From: an uncultured Phaeodactylibacter sp.
Lineage (GTDB): Bacteria > Bacteroidota > Bacteroidia > Chitinophagales > Saprospiraceae
DNA: 7,754 nucleotides
Reading direction: 5' to 3'
Assembly (NCBI GenBank): GCA_913062745.1
Contig: CAJXXJ010000161.1
Location: 1 to 7,754, forward strand
This document shows, piece after piece, positions 1 through 6,113 of the stretch. Position 1 is the first letter of the stretch; every line of letters starts with the position of its first letter. A program made the position numbers and the translations under genes. A model generated the notes under the pieces. It saw only the letters and a program-made list of their open reading frames with translations. It did not search any database and was not told the origin of the DNA.

Positions 1-1010
1 GTTTTCAGCTGTCGTACCTCGCTGTATTGGGTATCGTCTATTTTCAGCCGCGCATCTACCGGCTCTGGTACATCAGGAACCCGGCAGGCGACTACCTCTG
101 GAAGCTGGCAGCCGTTTCCATCGCTGCGCAAATCGGCACGCTGCCGGTCAGCCTTTATTATTTCCATCAGTTCCCGCTCTACTTCTTGCTCTCTGGCCTC
201 ATCGTAGTGCCTGCTGCCGGCCTGATCCTTTCGGCCGGTATACTGCTCTTTGTGCTGGGCAGTTGGGCATGGGGCGCTGCACTGGCCGGCACCGTCTTAT
301 ACGGGCTCATCTACCTGGTCAATGCCGGCATCTTTGCGCTGGAGCAACTGCCGGGCAGCCTGCTGGACGGAATATGGGTCGGTACCGGCGGAGTGGTGCT
401 GCTCTATGGTATACTGGCTTGCTGGATCGCTGCCCACCGGCTTAGGCAGTTCAGATGGGTACTGGCAGGGCTCGGGCTGGCTGTCCTGCTGTCCGGAAGC
501 TACGCCTGGCGCAAATGGGAGCTGGCTACGCAGCGTGCCCTGACGGTCTACCATGTCTATAAAGCCACAGCAGTGGATGTGTTCAGCGGCAACAAACTGA
601 GTACGGTAAGGTCTTCCGGGCTGGAGCCGGGGCAATTAGAATACGCTGCACAAAACCACCGCTGGTGGCGCGGAGCAGCAGCAGCAAATGTTTACCCTCC
701 GGACGGAGAGGCTGCCGGACAGGTCTTTGGCAATGCTGGTTTCTGGTGGGCTGCCGGCAAACGATTCCTGGTCCTGCAGCAGCCGGCGCAGCTTTCCGGC
801 ACAACAACAGCACCTGAGGTAGATTTCGTGCTGCTCAGCCATAGCCCTGAAGTGTCGATAGCAGATTTGCAAAATCAGGTGGAAGCCCGGCTTGTGCTGG
901 CGGATGGCTCCAACCCTCCATGGCGGGCAAAGCGCTGGGCTGCGGAAGCAAAAGCCGCAGGCATCCCTTTTCATTACACCGGTAAACAGGGGGCTTATAC
1001 GATGGAATAG
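1..1010 (+). CDS. comEC: ComEC/Rec2-family DNA-uptake channel, C-terminal part (5' end outside window)
   Basis: The frame is open from base 3 at the left edge and its first residues read FQLSYLAVLGIVYF, the internal FQLSxLAVLGI motif of the ComEC/Rec2 competence domain. The true start is therefore upstream; the in-frame TTG at 27 is internal. The motif AAQIGTLPVSLYYFHQFP follows, then about four more hydrophobic helices to near base 530. ComEC forms the inner-membrane channel that carries single-stranded DNA into the cytoplasm during transformation. The soluble C-terminal part (about 537-1007) has the start of the metallo-beta-lactamase-like region (TAVDVFSGNK; FVLLSHSPEVS; VLADGSNPPWRAKRW), but no HxHxDH metal site. 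This is the form usual in Bacteroidota, so nuclease activity is not expected from this part. The N-terminal DUF4131-type region cannot be seen. A helix-hairpin-helix gene follows after 36 bp and is probably co-transcribed. Family assignment is firm; an active competence system is inferred. Confidence 0.93.
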   Translation, partial: FQLSYLAVLGIVYFQPRIYRLWYIRNPAGDYLWKLAAVSIAAQIGTLPVSLYYFHQFPLYFLLSGLIVVPAAGLILSAGILLFVLGSWAWGAALAGTVLYGLIYLVNAGIFALEQLPGSLLDGIWVGTGGVVLLYGILACWIAAHRLRQFRWVLAGLGLAVLLSGSYAWRKWELATQRALTVYHVYKATAVDVFSGNKLSTVRSSGLEPGQLEYAAQNHRWWRGAAAANVYPPDGEAAGQVFGNAGFWWAAGKRFLVLQQPAQLSGTTTAPEVDFVLLSHSPEVSIADLQNQVEARLVLADGSNPPWRAKRWAAEAKAAGIPFHYTGKQGAYTME

Positions 1011-1046
1011 AGCCTCTCAGAAATACAATTCAAAAATCCCAACGCT

Positions 1047-2195
1047 ATGAGCAACGCCCTGAAAGAGTTTTTTTACTACACCAAAACGGAACGGCGGGGT
1101 GCCATCGCCCTGCTGCTGATTTGCATATTTTTCGTTCTTCTGCCAATCGCTTACCCATTTATGATCGGTGAGCCGGAAGAGGAGGGGTATGAGGCCTACG
1201 CCGAAGCAGTACAGCGATTTCTGGCAGATACGGCAACCACAGCAGCCGACAGGGAAAGCCGGGAGGCAAAACTGTTTTTCTTCGACCCCAATACACTGCC
1301 GCAGGATAGTCTGGTCCTGTTGGGGCTGCCCCGGAAGACTGCACAGACAATAGTAAAGTTTCGGGCTAAAGTGCGCCCCTTCCGCCGGCCGGAGGACTTG
1401 CTGGATATTTATACCCTGAGTGAAGCTGACTATCACAGGATCGTGCCTTACGTGCGTATCGAACAGGCTGCGCCTCCTGCTGCCGCTGCAAAATCAAAAG
1501 AGAAAGCAAACAGCAGGCCGGAAGCCCCCTTATTCCCGTTTGACCCCAATACCCTTTCGGGCGACAGTCTGCAGATGTTGGGCCTCCCGGGGCGTACCGT
1601 GCGTACGCTGCTCAATTACCGGGAGAAGGGCGGGCGCTTTCGCGAAAAAGAGGACCTGAAGCGGATTTACGGCATGCGGGCCGAAGACTACGAGCGGCTG
1701 CACCCCTATATCCGGATACGGGAGCAACCAATCGCCAAAAGTAAAGAAGTGCCCGCAGCCCGGCCCGCTGCTTACGCCGCATCAGCACCGGCAGCTCCTT
1801 CGGTGCTTGACATCAATCTGGCCGGCCCCGCGGAGTGGGAGCAGCTGCCGGGCATTGGCCCGGCCTACGCCCGGAGGATATGCAGCTTCCGGGACAAGCT
1901 GGGCGGCTTTGCTTCCGTCGCCCAGGTAGCGGAGACCTACGGGCTGCCAGACAGCACCTTTCAGCAGTTGCAGCCCAGGCTCAAAGCGTCTCCGGTTTTC
2001 CGCCCGATCGCCATCAATAAAGTAGATGCTGCCACGCTAAAAGCTCATCCGTATTTAAGCTGGAAGCAGGCCAATGCGATCATCGCGTACCGCAATCAGC
2101 ACGGCAGCTTCCGCAGTGTGGAAGAGGTGAAAAAAGTACGGGCCCTGCCGGCAGAACTGCACGGGAAAATGGCCCCTTACTGGACATTTGATTGA
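1047..2195 (+). CDS. Membrane-anchored protein with four ComEA-like helix-hairpin-helix units
   Basis: This 382-residue protein has a short basic N-terminus, one hydrophobic helix at about residues 18-40, an acidic linker, then four helix-hairpin-helix (HhH) units at about 78-138, 164-224, 253-312 and 320-382. Units 1 and 2 both begin FDPNTL and carry LGLP hairpins. Unit 3 has the classical LPGIGPAYARRI hairpin and unit 4 is more diverged (HPYLSWKQANAI). The linkers between units 1-2 and 2-3 are rich in Ala, Pro and Lys. HhH units of this kind bind DNA non-specifically through the backbone and are the business end of ComEA, the periplasmic DNA receptor. The topology fits a protein tethered in the inner membrane and exposed to the periplasm. 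Its place 36 bp after comEC supports a DNA-uptake role, though this is an inference. The ATG at 1047 has no Shine-Dalgarno sequence. ComEA itself usually has a single HhH domain, so I give no symbol. Confidence 0.92.
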   Translation: MSNALKEFFYYTKTERRGAIALLLICIFFVLLPIAYPFMIGEPEEEGYEAYAEAVQRFLADTATTAADRESREAKLFFFDPNTLPQDSLVLLGLPRKTAQTIVKFRAKVRPFRRPEDLLDIYTLSEADYHRIVPYVRIEQAAPPAAAAKSKEKANSRPEAPLFPFDPNTLSGDSLQMLGLPGRTVRTLLNYREKGGRFREKEDLKRIYGMRAEDYERLHPYIRIREQPIAKSKEVPAARPAAYAASAPAAPSVLDINLAGPAEWEQLPGIGPAYARRICSFRDKLGGFASVAQVAETYGLPDSTFQQLQPRLKASPVFRPIAINKVDAATLKAHPYLSWKQANAIIAYRNQHGSFRSVEEVKKVRALPAELHGKMAPYWTFD

Positions 2196-2215
2196 GCAGG
2201 AAAAAGAAGGTACCC

Positions 2216-2244
2216 GCTTTGCAGCCTGCTAATGGAGGCAAAGC
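2216..2244. terminator. Candidate bidirectional terminator between convergent genes
   Basis: The 63 bp between the two converging stop codons hold an inverted repeat, GCTTTGC (2216-2222) and GCAAAGC (2238-2244). A further CC/GG pairing is possible inside the 15-base loop after a two-base mismatch. On the plus strand a short run of four T follows at 2253-2256; on the minus strand a T-rich stretch (CTTCTTTTT) follows about 9 bases after the stem. The stem is short and the T-runs are displaced, so the call rests mostly on its position between convergent genes. Confidence 0.35.
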
Positions 2245-2258
2245 CCGGCCGCTTTTAG

Positions 2259-3485
2259 CTATGCTTTAGTCAGCTCAATTAGCGTGACCTCCGGCAGTAT
2301 GCCTACCCGGCCCGGGTAGCCGAGATAGCCCAGCCCGCGGTTGACGTACAGGTATTGCTGCTCCCTTTGGTACAGCCCGGCCCATTGTTTGTAGACATAC
2401 TTAATAGGGCTCCACTTAAACCAGCCCGGGATTTCCACGCCGAATTGCATGCCGTGAGTGTGGCCCGAAAAGGTCAGCGCAATATTTTTGAATTCGCGCA
2501 CCACTTCTTCCTCCCAGTGCGAGGGGTCATGGGAAAGCAGCAGCTGCAGCTTAGCCTGCTCCGTGCCCGCTGAGGCTTGTTTCAGATCGCCATACTTAGG
2601 GAAGCGGGGGTGGGCAGAATAGTTTTCCACGCCGATGATTGCTACCGGTTCGCCGTTGATTTGGATGCTGCGGTGCTCATTGCGCAACAACTGCCAGCCC
2701 AGCCGGCGGTGCGTGTCTTCCAGCAGCTCCATATTGGCCAGTTTGTCGGCCTCTTTCTCCCAGCGCACATAATCGCCGTAATCGTGGTTGCCCAGCACAG
2801 AGAAAACGCCGTGTTTAGCCCTGATTTTGTCGAATACGTCTACGAAAGGCTGTGCTTCATCGGCTTTGTTGTTGACCAGGTCGCCGGTGAAAAAGACCAG
2901 GTCTGGCTCCTGAGCATTGATCAGGTCAACGGCATTGCGCACCGGCTCCTTGTGCAAAAAGCTGCCGCTGTGGATGTCCGAAATTTGTACAATTTTCAAG
3001 CCCTCCAGCGCCTCAGGCAGTTGAGCGACCCGTACCCGCTCGCGAAACAGGCGGTAACGGTAGGGGTTGCGGAGCACACCGTAGATGAGCGAAACAAAAG
3101 GCACCGCGCCCAGCAGAAGGCCCAGCTGGGTCAAAAAGCGGGACCGGCCGGTCTGCAGCTCACCGCCTGTCGAAAAGTATTGGTAGGCCAGTACGCTCAG
3201 CCTGCGCAGGTCATCAATGAGCAGAATGCCTGCAATCAATAACTTGGAGACGTAGGCTATGAAGAAAAAGGTGCGCAAAAGGGTAGTCGTTGCTTTGGGC
3301 CAGCCATCGGTCACATCCGCCGCGCTCAGCCCGAGCCAGCTCATAAAAGCCAGCGGAATGAGCCAGTACAGGGCGTAACTGATGTTGCGGGCCAGGACAG
3401 GCCAGCCGGAGGCCAGCGTCCGTATCGCCTGAAACGCGTAAAGGTCAAACAGCAGGACTAAAACAGCAAATATAGCGAGACGCAT
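2259..3485 (-). CDS. Membrane-anchored calcineurin-like metallophosphoesterase
   Basis: The protein has 408 residues from the ATG at 3485. About four hydrophobic helices fill the first 140 residues (roughly 1-21, 34-54, 71-91, 119-137). A complete calcineurin-like phosphoesterase domain follows: SDIHSG (169-174), GDLVNN (201-206), GNHDYG (232-237), SHDP (318-321) and GHTHG (341-345). These are the five metal-binding blocks of the family, so a two-metal active site is expected to be intact. The closest named relatives by architecture are YkuE/YaeI-type enzymes, some of which act on UDP-sugar lipid A precursors or other phosphodiesters. The substrate here cannot be read from the sequence. An in-frame TTG at 3506 would add seven residues; I prefer the ATG because the hydrophobic segment begins directly after it and TTG starts are rare. 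No Shine-Dalgarno sequence and no clear promoter are visible upstream. It converges on the helix-hairpin-helix gene and is probably monocistronic. Confidence 0.94.
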   Translation of the reverse strand: MRLAIFAVLVLLFDLYAFQAIRTLASGWPVLARNISYALYWLIPLAFMSWLGLSAADVTDGWPKATTTLLRTFFFIAYVSKLLIAGILLIDDLRRLSVLAYQYFSTGGELQTGRSRFLTQLGLLLGAVPFVSLIYGVLRNPYRYRLFRERVRVAQLPEALEGLKIVQISDIHSGSFLHKEPVRNAVDLINAQEPDLVFFTGDLVNNKADEAQPFVDVFDKIRAKHGVFSVLGNHDYGDYVRWEKEADKLANMELLEDTHRRLGWQLLRNEHRSIQINGEPVAIIGVENYSAHPRFPKYGDLKQASAGTEQAKLQLLLSHDPSHWEEEVVREFKNIALTFSGHTHGMQFGVEIPGWFKWSPIKYVYKQWAGLYQREQQYLYVNRGLGYLGYPGRVGILPEVTLIELTKA

Positions 3486-3506
3486 GCCGAGGAGTTTTGG
3501 TAGCAA

Positions 3507-3834
3507 TTACCATTAAAAGAGAGCTATCTGAATAAGGTTGGCCCGTTTCGACAAAAAGCCAAAAAAGCCGGATAAATAAGCCAAAAAAAACAAGGCGGAG
3601 CACTAATCGGAAATTGCCGTTCGTTAGTAGTGGGCTCCTGCAAATGAGCGAACACAAAAAATGCGAAAAATCACCTGAAAATTTTGATTTCACGGCTTTT
3701 CAGAGCAGCGGTTTAAAATATCGTTTTTTCTTATTTGATAAAACAAAGTAAAAGTTAAAGGACGTTAATTTAAACTTAATTTTGTGAAATGAATTTTGAT
3801 GGAGTTAATTCAGAATTAAATTTTGCCTATAGGC
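3507..3834. other. AT-rich intergenic region, no confident gene
   Basis: This is the longest non-coding stretch, lying between the divergent starts of the phosphoesterase and the beta-barrel gene. It is far richer in A and T than the flanking genes. The left part (3551-3590) has A-tracts with the word AGCCAAAAAA twice (3557-3566 and 3579-3588). The right part repeats AATTTTG at 3680, 3778, 3792 and 3819, and TTAATT at 3765, 3776 and 3805. A second possible -7 box (TAATTTTG, 3777-3784) has no TTG at the proper distance. A 35-codon reading frame (3644-3751) is open but unsupported. The region most likely holds control elements for one or both flanking genes. Confidence 0.6.
3668..3690. repeat. 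Imperfect palindrome, possible operator
   Basis: AAATCA (3668-3673) is matched by TGATTT (3685-3690) across 11 bases that themselves contain AAAATTTT. No T-run follows, so it is not a terminator. It lies about 165 bases upstream of the beta-barrel promoter and a similar distance upstream of the phosphoesterase start, so it could serve as a protein-binding site for either gene. In an AT-rich region such a six-base match can arise by chance. Confidence 0.25.
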
Positions 3835-3865
3835 TTGACCCGTACCCATCCTCCCCCTACCTTTG
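3835..3865 (+). promoter_or_regulatory. Bacteroidota-type sigma-A promoter of the beta-barrel gene
   Basis: A -33 box TTG (3835-3837) and a -7 box TACCTTTG (3858-3865) are separated by 20 bases. The -7 box matches the Bacteroidota consensus TAnnTTTG exactly and the spacing is that of the class. Transcription would begin around 3872, leaving an untranslated leader of about 40 bases. The AT-rich DNA just upstream would suit a strong promoter. Confidence 0.75.
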
Positions 3866-3913
3866 CAGCAACAATTAACCCACTGTTGACCCCAAATTTA
3901 AAATTCAAGTAAA

Positions 3914-4486
3914 ATGAAAAAAATCAGCTTTATTCTCGCTCTGATGGTGTGCGGCCTTACTTTCGCTCAGGCACAAGTTAACTTTAAGCCGGGCGACCTG
4001 GAATTCTCCACCGGCGTAGGCATCTTTTCCACTTATGCTAAGGATGGTGCACAGACGATTGTCCCTCCGGTGACGGCCCGCCTTGACCTGCGCGTAGCCA
4101 GCAACTTCTCTCTCGGTGCTTTTGCCGCCTACTCTTCATCTGAAGTGGTAGCCCGCCCTCTGCCGGACGGAACTCTGCAGGACCTGTCCAATGAAACTAC
4201 GATGTTCGGCCTGCGGACGACTGCCTACAGCAATTCCCTCGGCAAGTGGCAGGTGTACGGCGGCCTGTCTTTGGCGTACAGCAGCCCCAATATTGACGAA
4301 ACCATTAATGACCTGCCTAAGAGCGCAGAGGCAGAAGGGCCTTCCTTCCGCCGCGAGCCCAACAATACGATGGTCTATTCTGCTTTCATTGGCTCCAGCT
4401 ACTACCCGACTAAGCACATCGGCTTCTTCGGTGAGGTGGGCTACGGCATTTCCATCGTAACGGTGGGCATGAGTGCCAAACTCTAA
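3914..4486 (+). CDS. Small outer-membrane beta-barrel protein with signal peptide
   Basis: The product has 190 residues. A typical signal peptide occupies residues 1-20 (Lys-Lys, hydrophobic core, AQA before QVN). The mature part is built of alternating polar and hydrophobic strands (LEFSTGVGIF, ARLDLRVASNFSLGAFAAY, TTMFGLRTTAYSN, WQVYGGLSLAYSS, VYSAFIGSSYYPT, IGFFGEVGYGI, VTVGMSAKL), joined by loops such as the acidic one at about 126-150. This is the pattern of an eight-stranded outer-membrane beta-barrel of the OmpA/OmpX-like porin fold. The 'phase' GFFGEVGYGxS near the end is common in Bacteroidota members. The last residue is Leu rather than the more frequent Phe. Ligand and function are unknown. 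It has its own strong-looking promoter and an A-rich leader without a Shine-Dalgarno sequence, suggesting an independently and well expressed envelope protein. Confidence 0.85.
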   Translation: MKKISFILALMVCGLTFAQAQVNFKPGDLEFSTGVGIFSTYAKDGAQTIVPPVTARLDLRVASNFSLGAFAAYSSSEVVARPLPDGTLQDLSNETTMFGLRTTAYSNSLGKWQVYGGLSLAYSSPNIDETINDLPKSAEAEGPSFRREPNNTMVYSAFIGSSYYPTKHIGFFGEVGYGISIVTVGMSAKL

Positions 4487-4558
4487 GGAATACCGGCAGG
4501 GAGACGGCCGCTGCAGCCACAGGCTAAAAATGCTGCGCGGCACTTCCGGTTGACTTAG

Positions 4559-4566
4559 TACCTTCG
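4559..4566 (+). promoter_or_regulatory. Possible -7 box of the kdsA promoter
   Basis: TACCTTCG differs from the TAnnTTTG consensus at one base and lies 14 bases before the kdsA start, implying a very short leader. No TTG occurs at the expected distance of about 20 bases; the nearest (4550-4552) is much too close. The rest of the 94 bp gap (4487-4580) shows no convincing terminator. kdsA may therefore be partly read through from the beta-barrel gene. Confidence 0.35.
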
Positions 4567-4580
4567 TTGTAAAAAACAGC

Positions 4581-5405
4581 ATGAACGACTTGATTCCCAA
4601 GCTCAGAAATACAGACAGCAACAACTTTTTCCTCATCGCCGGCCCCTGTGCCATTGAAGGGGAGGAAATGGCTTTTGAAATTGCCGAACAGGTGAGCGCA
4701 ATCTGCGACCGCCTGCGCATTCCGTATGTTTTTAAAGGCTCTTACCGCAAGGCCAACCGCTCCCGCATTGATTCCTTCACCGGGATCGGCGATGAGCAGG
4801 CGCTTGATATTCTGAAGCGGGTAGGGGAGCGCTTCAGCGTGCCCGTCACCACGGACATCCACGCTGATGAAGAAGCCGCGCTGGCCGCGCAGTACGTTGA
4901 CATCCTTCAGATTCCGGCTTTTCTTTGCCGTCAGACGAGCCTGCTCGTAGCTGCTGCAGAAACCGGTAAGGTAGTCAACATCAAGAAGGGGCAGTTTCTT
5001 AGCCCGGAAGCGATGCAGTTTGCGATGCAAAAGGTCAGAGACGCCGGCAACGAGCGCGTCCTGCTTACCGAGCGGGGCACCACTTTCGGCTACACGGATC
5101 TGGTAGTCGACTTTCGCGGTATACCGCAAATGCAGGCGCTGGGCGGTACCGTAGTGCTCGATTGTACGCACTCGCTGCAACAGCCCAATCAGTCCACTGG
5201 CGTAACCGGCGGCCGGCCGGCGCTCATCGGCACAATTGCCCGGGCGGGCGTGGCAGCGGGCGTAGATGGTTTGTTTATCGAGACGCACCCACGCCCCTCG
5301 GAAGCAAAGTCTGACGGGGCCAACATGCTCCCGCTTGACCGCCTGGAGCCCCTACTGGAGCAATTAGTGCGCATCCGGAGCGCAATTCAGGAAAAAAATA
5401 GCTAA
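4581..5405 (+). CDS. kdsA: 3-deoxy-8-phosphooctulonate synthase (KDO 8-phosphate synthase)
   Basis: This enzyme (EC 2.5.1.55) condenses phosphoenolpyruvate with arabinose 5-phosphate to KDO 8-phosphate in the cytoplasm, the committed step to the KDO sugar of the lipopolysaccharide inner core. The protein has 274 residues, close to the usual family length, and is a complete TIM barrel. Seen in order: FFLIAGPCAIEG (16-27), FKGSYRKANRS (51-61), TTDIH (90-94), LQIPAFLCRQT (109-119), NIKKGQF (133-139), LTERGTTFGY (162-171), DCTHSLQQPNQ (194-204), FIETHP (232-237) and KSDGANML (243-250). KANRS separates it from the related DAHP synthases (KPRTS). Cys23, His197, Glu234 and Asp245 match the metal ligands of the Cys-type enzyme from Aquifex, so it should be the metal-dependent class rather than the E. 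coli Asn type. No other KDO-pathway gene lies nearby. The ATG at 4581 has no Shine-Dalgarno sequence. Confidence 0.97.
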   Translation: MNDLIPKLRNTDSNNFFLIAGPCAIEGEEMAFEIAEQVSAICDRLRIPYVFKGSYRKANRSRIDSFTGIGDEQALDILKRVGERFSVPVTTDIHADEEAALAAQYVDILQIPAFLCRQTSLLVAAAETGKVVNIKKGQFLSPEAMQFAMQKVRDAGNERVLLTERGTTFGYTDLVVDFRGIPQMQALGGTVVLDCTHSLQQPNQSTGVTGGRPALIGTIARAGVAAGVDGLFIETHPRPSEAKSDGANMLPLDRLEPLLEQLVRIRSAIQEKNS

Positions 5406-5517
5406 GCAGGCAGCGTTTTGCAGATTGGGCGGGTCTTACTTACAAACTAATGCGCCCCCCTTCCGCTTAGCCCCTGTCGACAACTAACGCCTGTTAATGA
5501 TTTGGCGAAAGCCTTGC

Positions 5518-5549
5518 TTGTCAGCAGTGAATTTTGTAAATTATCTTTG
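5518..5549 (+). promoter_or_regulatory. Bacteroidota-type sigma-A promoter of the secreted-protein gene
   Basis: A -33 box TTG (5518-5520) is separated by 21 bases from a -7 box TATCTTTG (5542-5549), an exact match to TAnnTTTG. Transcription would begin near 5556, only some 17 bases before the start codon, so the message leader would hold little besides the Shine-Dalgarno sequence. The rest of the gap after kdsA (5406-5517) shows only a weak GGGCG/CGCCC pairing and no T-run. Confidence 0.7.
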
Positions 5550-5560
5550 AACCAAATAAA

Positions 5561-5566
5561 AGGAGG
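5561..5566 (+). promoter_or_regulatory. Strong Shine-Dalgarno sequence
   Basis: AGGAGG lies six bases before the ATG at 5573. Most starts in this window, as in Bacteroidota generally, have no such sequence, so this one stands out and fixes the start codon. Confidence 0.75.
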
Positions 5567-5572
5567 CAGCTT

Positions 5573-6028
5573 ATGAAGACTACCAACCCATTTTACACCC
5601 TGACAATGACCGCCCTCCTATTGTTCGTATCCTTCGCGGTGCAAGGGCAGCAAACTGTCGAAAAGACACTCGTCAAGTCCTTTAACCTGCAGGGAGCCCA
5701 AACAGTAGCACTCAATGTAAACGCGCCGGTCGAAATCCGTAAATACGACGGTGACCTGCTGCGCGTCCAACTTAAAATCTCCCTGGAAAACGGTTCGGAA
5801 GCTCTGCTGAAATCTCTGGTAAGAGCCGGCCGGTATAACCTGCGGCAGGATGCTGCTCAGGAAGACGCCTATACTATCGTAGCCCCTGACCTGGACCTGG
5901 AGGTCAAGATCGGTGGCAAGCCTCTGGCAGATCAGGTGTCGCTGGTAGTTTTTCATCCGGAAAACGTAGCGGTACAGATTCCGCAGCAGGAAGAGGAGGA
6001 AGTGGCTGAGGCTTCTTCTTCGCTCTAA
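5573..6028 (+). CDS. Secreted protein of unknown function, first of two paralogues
   Basis: The product has 151 residues. Residues 1-25 form a signal peptide (hydrophobic core TALLLFVSFA, likely cleavage VQG before QQ). The mature part alternates short hydrophobic and polar stretches (TVALNVNAPVEIRKYDGDLLRVQLKISL), a pattern typical of beta-strand proteins and reminiscent of the opening of DUF4097/adhesin-like repeats found in Bacteroidota. That resemblance is weak. A GRY occurs at 86-88, FHPE at 127-130, and the C-terminus is acidic (EEEEVAEASSSL). There is no lipobox, membrane anchor or catalytic motif, so it is probably periplasmic or surface-exposed. The next gene encodes a similar protein: P1 residues 54-88 align without gaps to its residues 50-84. 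It has its own promoter and Shine-Dalgarno sequence and is followed by a terminator, so it may be transcribed mostly alone. I do not recognise a named family. Confidence 0.8.
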   Translation: MKTTNPFYTLTMTALLLFVSFAVQGQQTVEKTLVKSFNLQGAQTVALNVNAPVEIRKYDGDLLRVQLKISLENGSEALLKSLVRAGRYNLRQDAAQEDAYTIVAPDLDLEVKIGGKPLADQVSLVVFHPENVAVQIPQQEEEEVAEASSSL

Positions 6029-6057
6029 CAACTTTTAAAAAAATACTGACGTTATAG

Positions 6058-6098
6058 AGGGTGTAGTGCGCAGCAGCGTGCTGCACCCTGATTTTTTT
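6058..6098 (+). terminator. Strong intrinsic terminator, possible attenuator
   Basis: AGGGTGTAG (6058-6066) pairs with CTGCACCCT (6081-6089) as nine base pairs including one G-U; the 14-base loop can fold further because GCAGC and GCTGC are also complementary. Two bases later seven T follow (6092-6098). This is a textbook Rho-independent terminator for the preceding gene. It ends only 15 bases before the next start codon, and I see no promoter after it. The downstream secreted protein and dehydrogenase must be read through it or use a promoter lying inside the upstream gene. Confidence 0.75.
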
Positions 6099-6113
6099 AC
6101 GAGCCGCTATTCC

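Noticed and set aside
1011..1046. Promoter between comEC and the helix-hairpin-helix gene
   Set aside because: The closest -7 candidate (TACAATTC) mismatches the consensus at two key bases, and the 36 bp gap better fits co-transcription.
2577..3242. A 221-residue plus-strand frame within the phosphoesterase gene
   Set aside because: It is antisense to the catalytic domain carrying all five conserved motifs; the frame is a shadow.
3445..3693. An 82-residue minus-strand frame with one hydrophobic stretch, overlapping the phosphoesterase start
   Set aside because: The hydrophobic part comes from A/T tracts read as Phe and Leu, it runs out of frame into the phosphoesterase gene, and no ribosome-binding or promoter signal supports it.
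4495..4530. Possible terminator after the beta-barrel gene in a GC-rich stretch with GCTGCAGC
   Set aside because: Only four-pair stems can be formed and no T-run follows.
4524..5288. A 254-residue open frame on the minus strand opposite kdsA
   Set aside because: It lies almost wholly antisense to a certain gene, has no recognisable motif or signal, and its composition is that expected from the complement of GC-rich codons.
5429..5460. Possible terminator after kdsA (GGGCG and CGCCC)
   Set aside because: The stem is only five pairs with a loop of about 23 bases and is followed by C, not by a T-run.
6066..6113. Upstream GTG start for the second secreted protein
   Set aside because: The GTG lies within the terminator hairpin and would add 16 residues before a perfectly formed signal peptide beginning at 6114.
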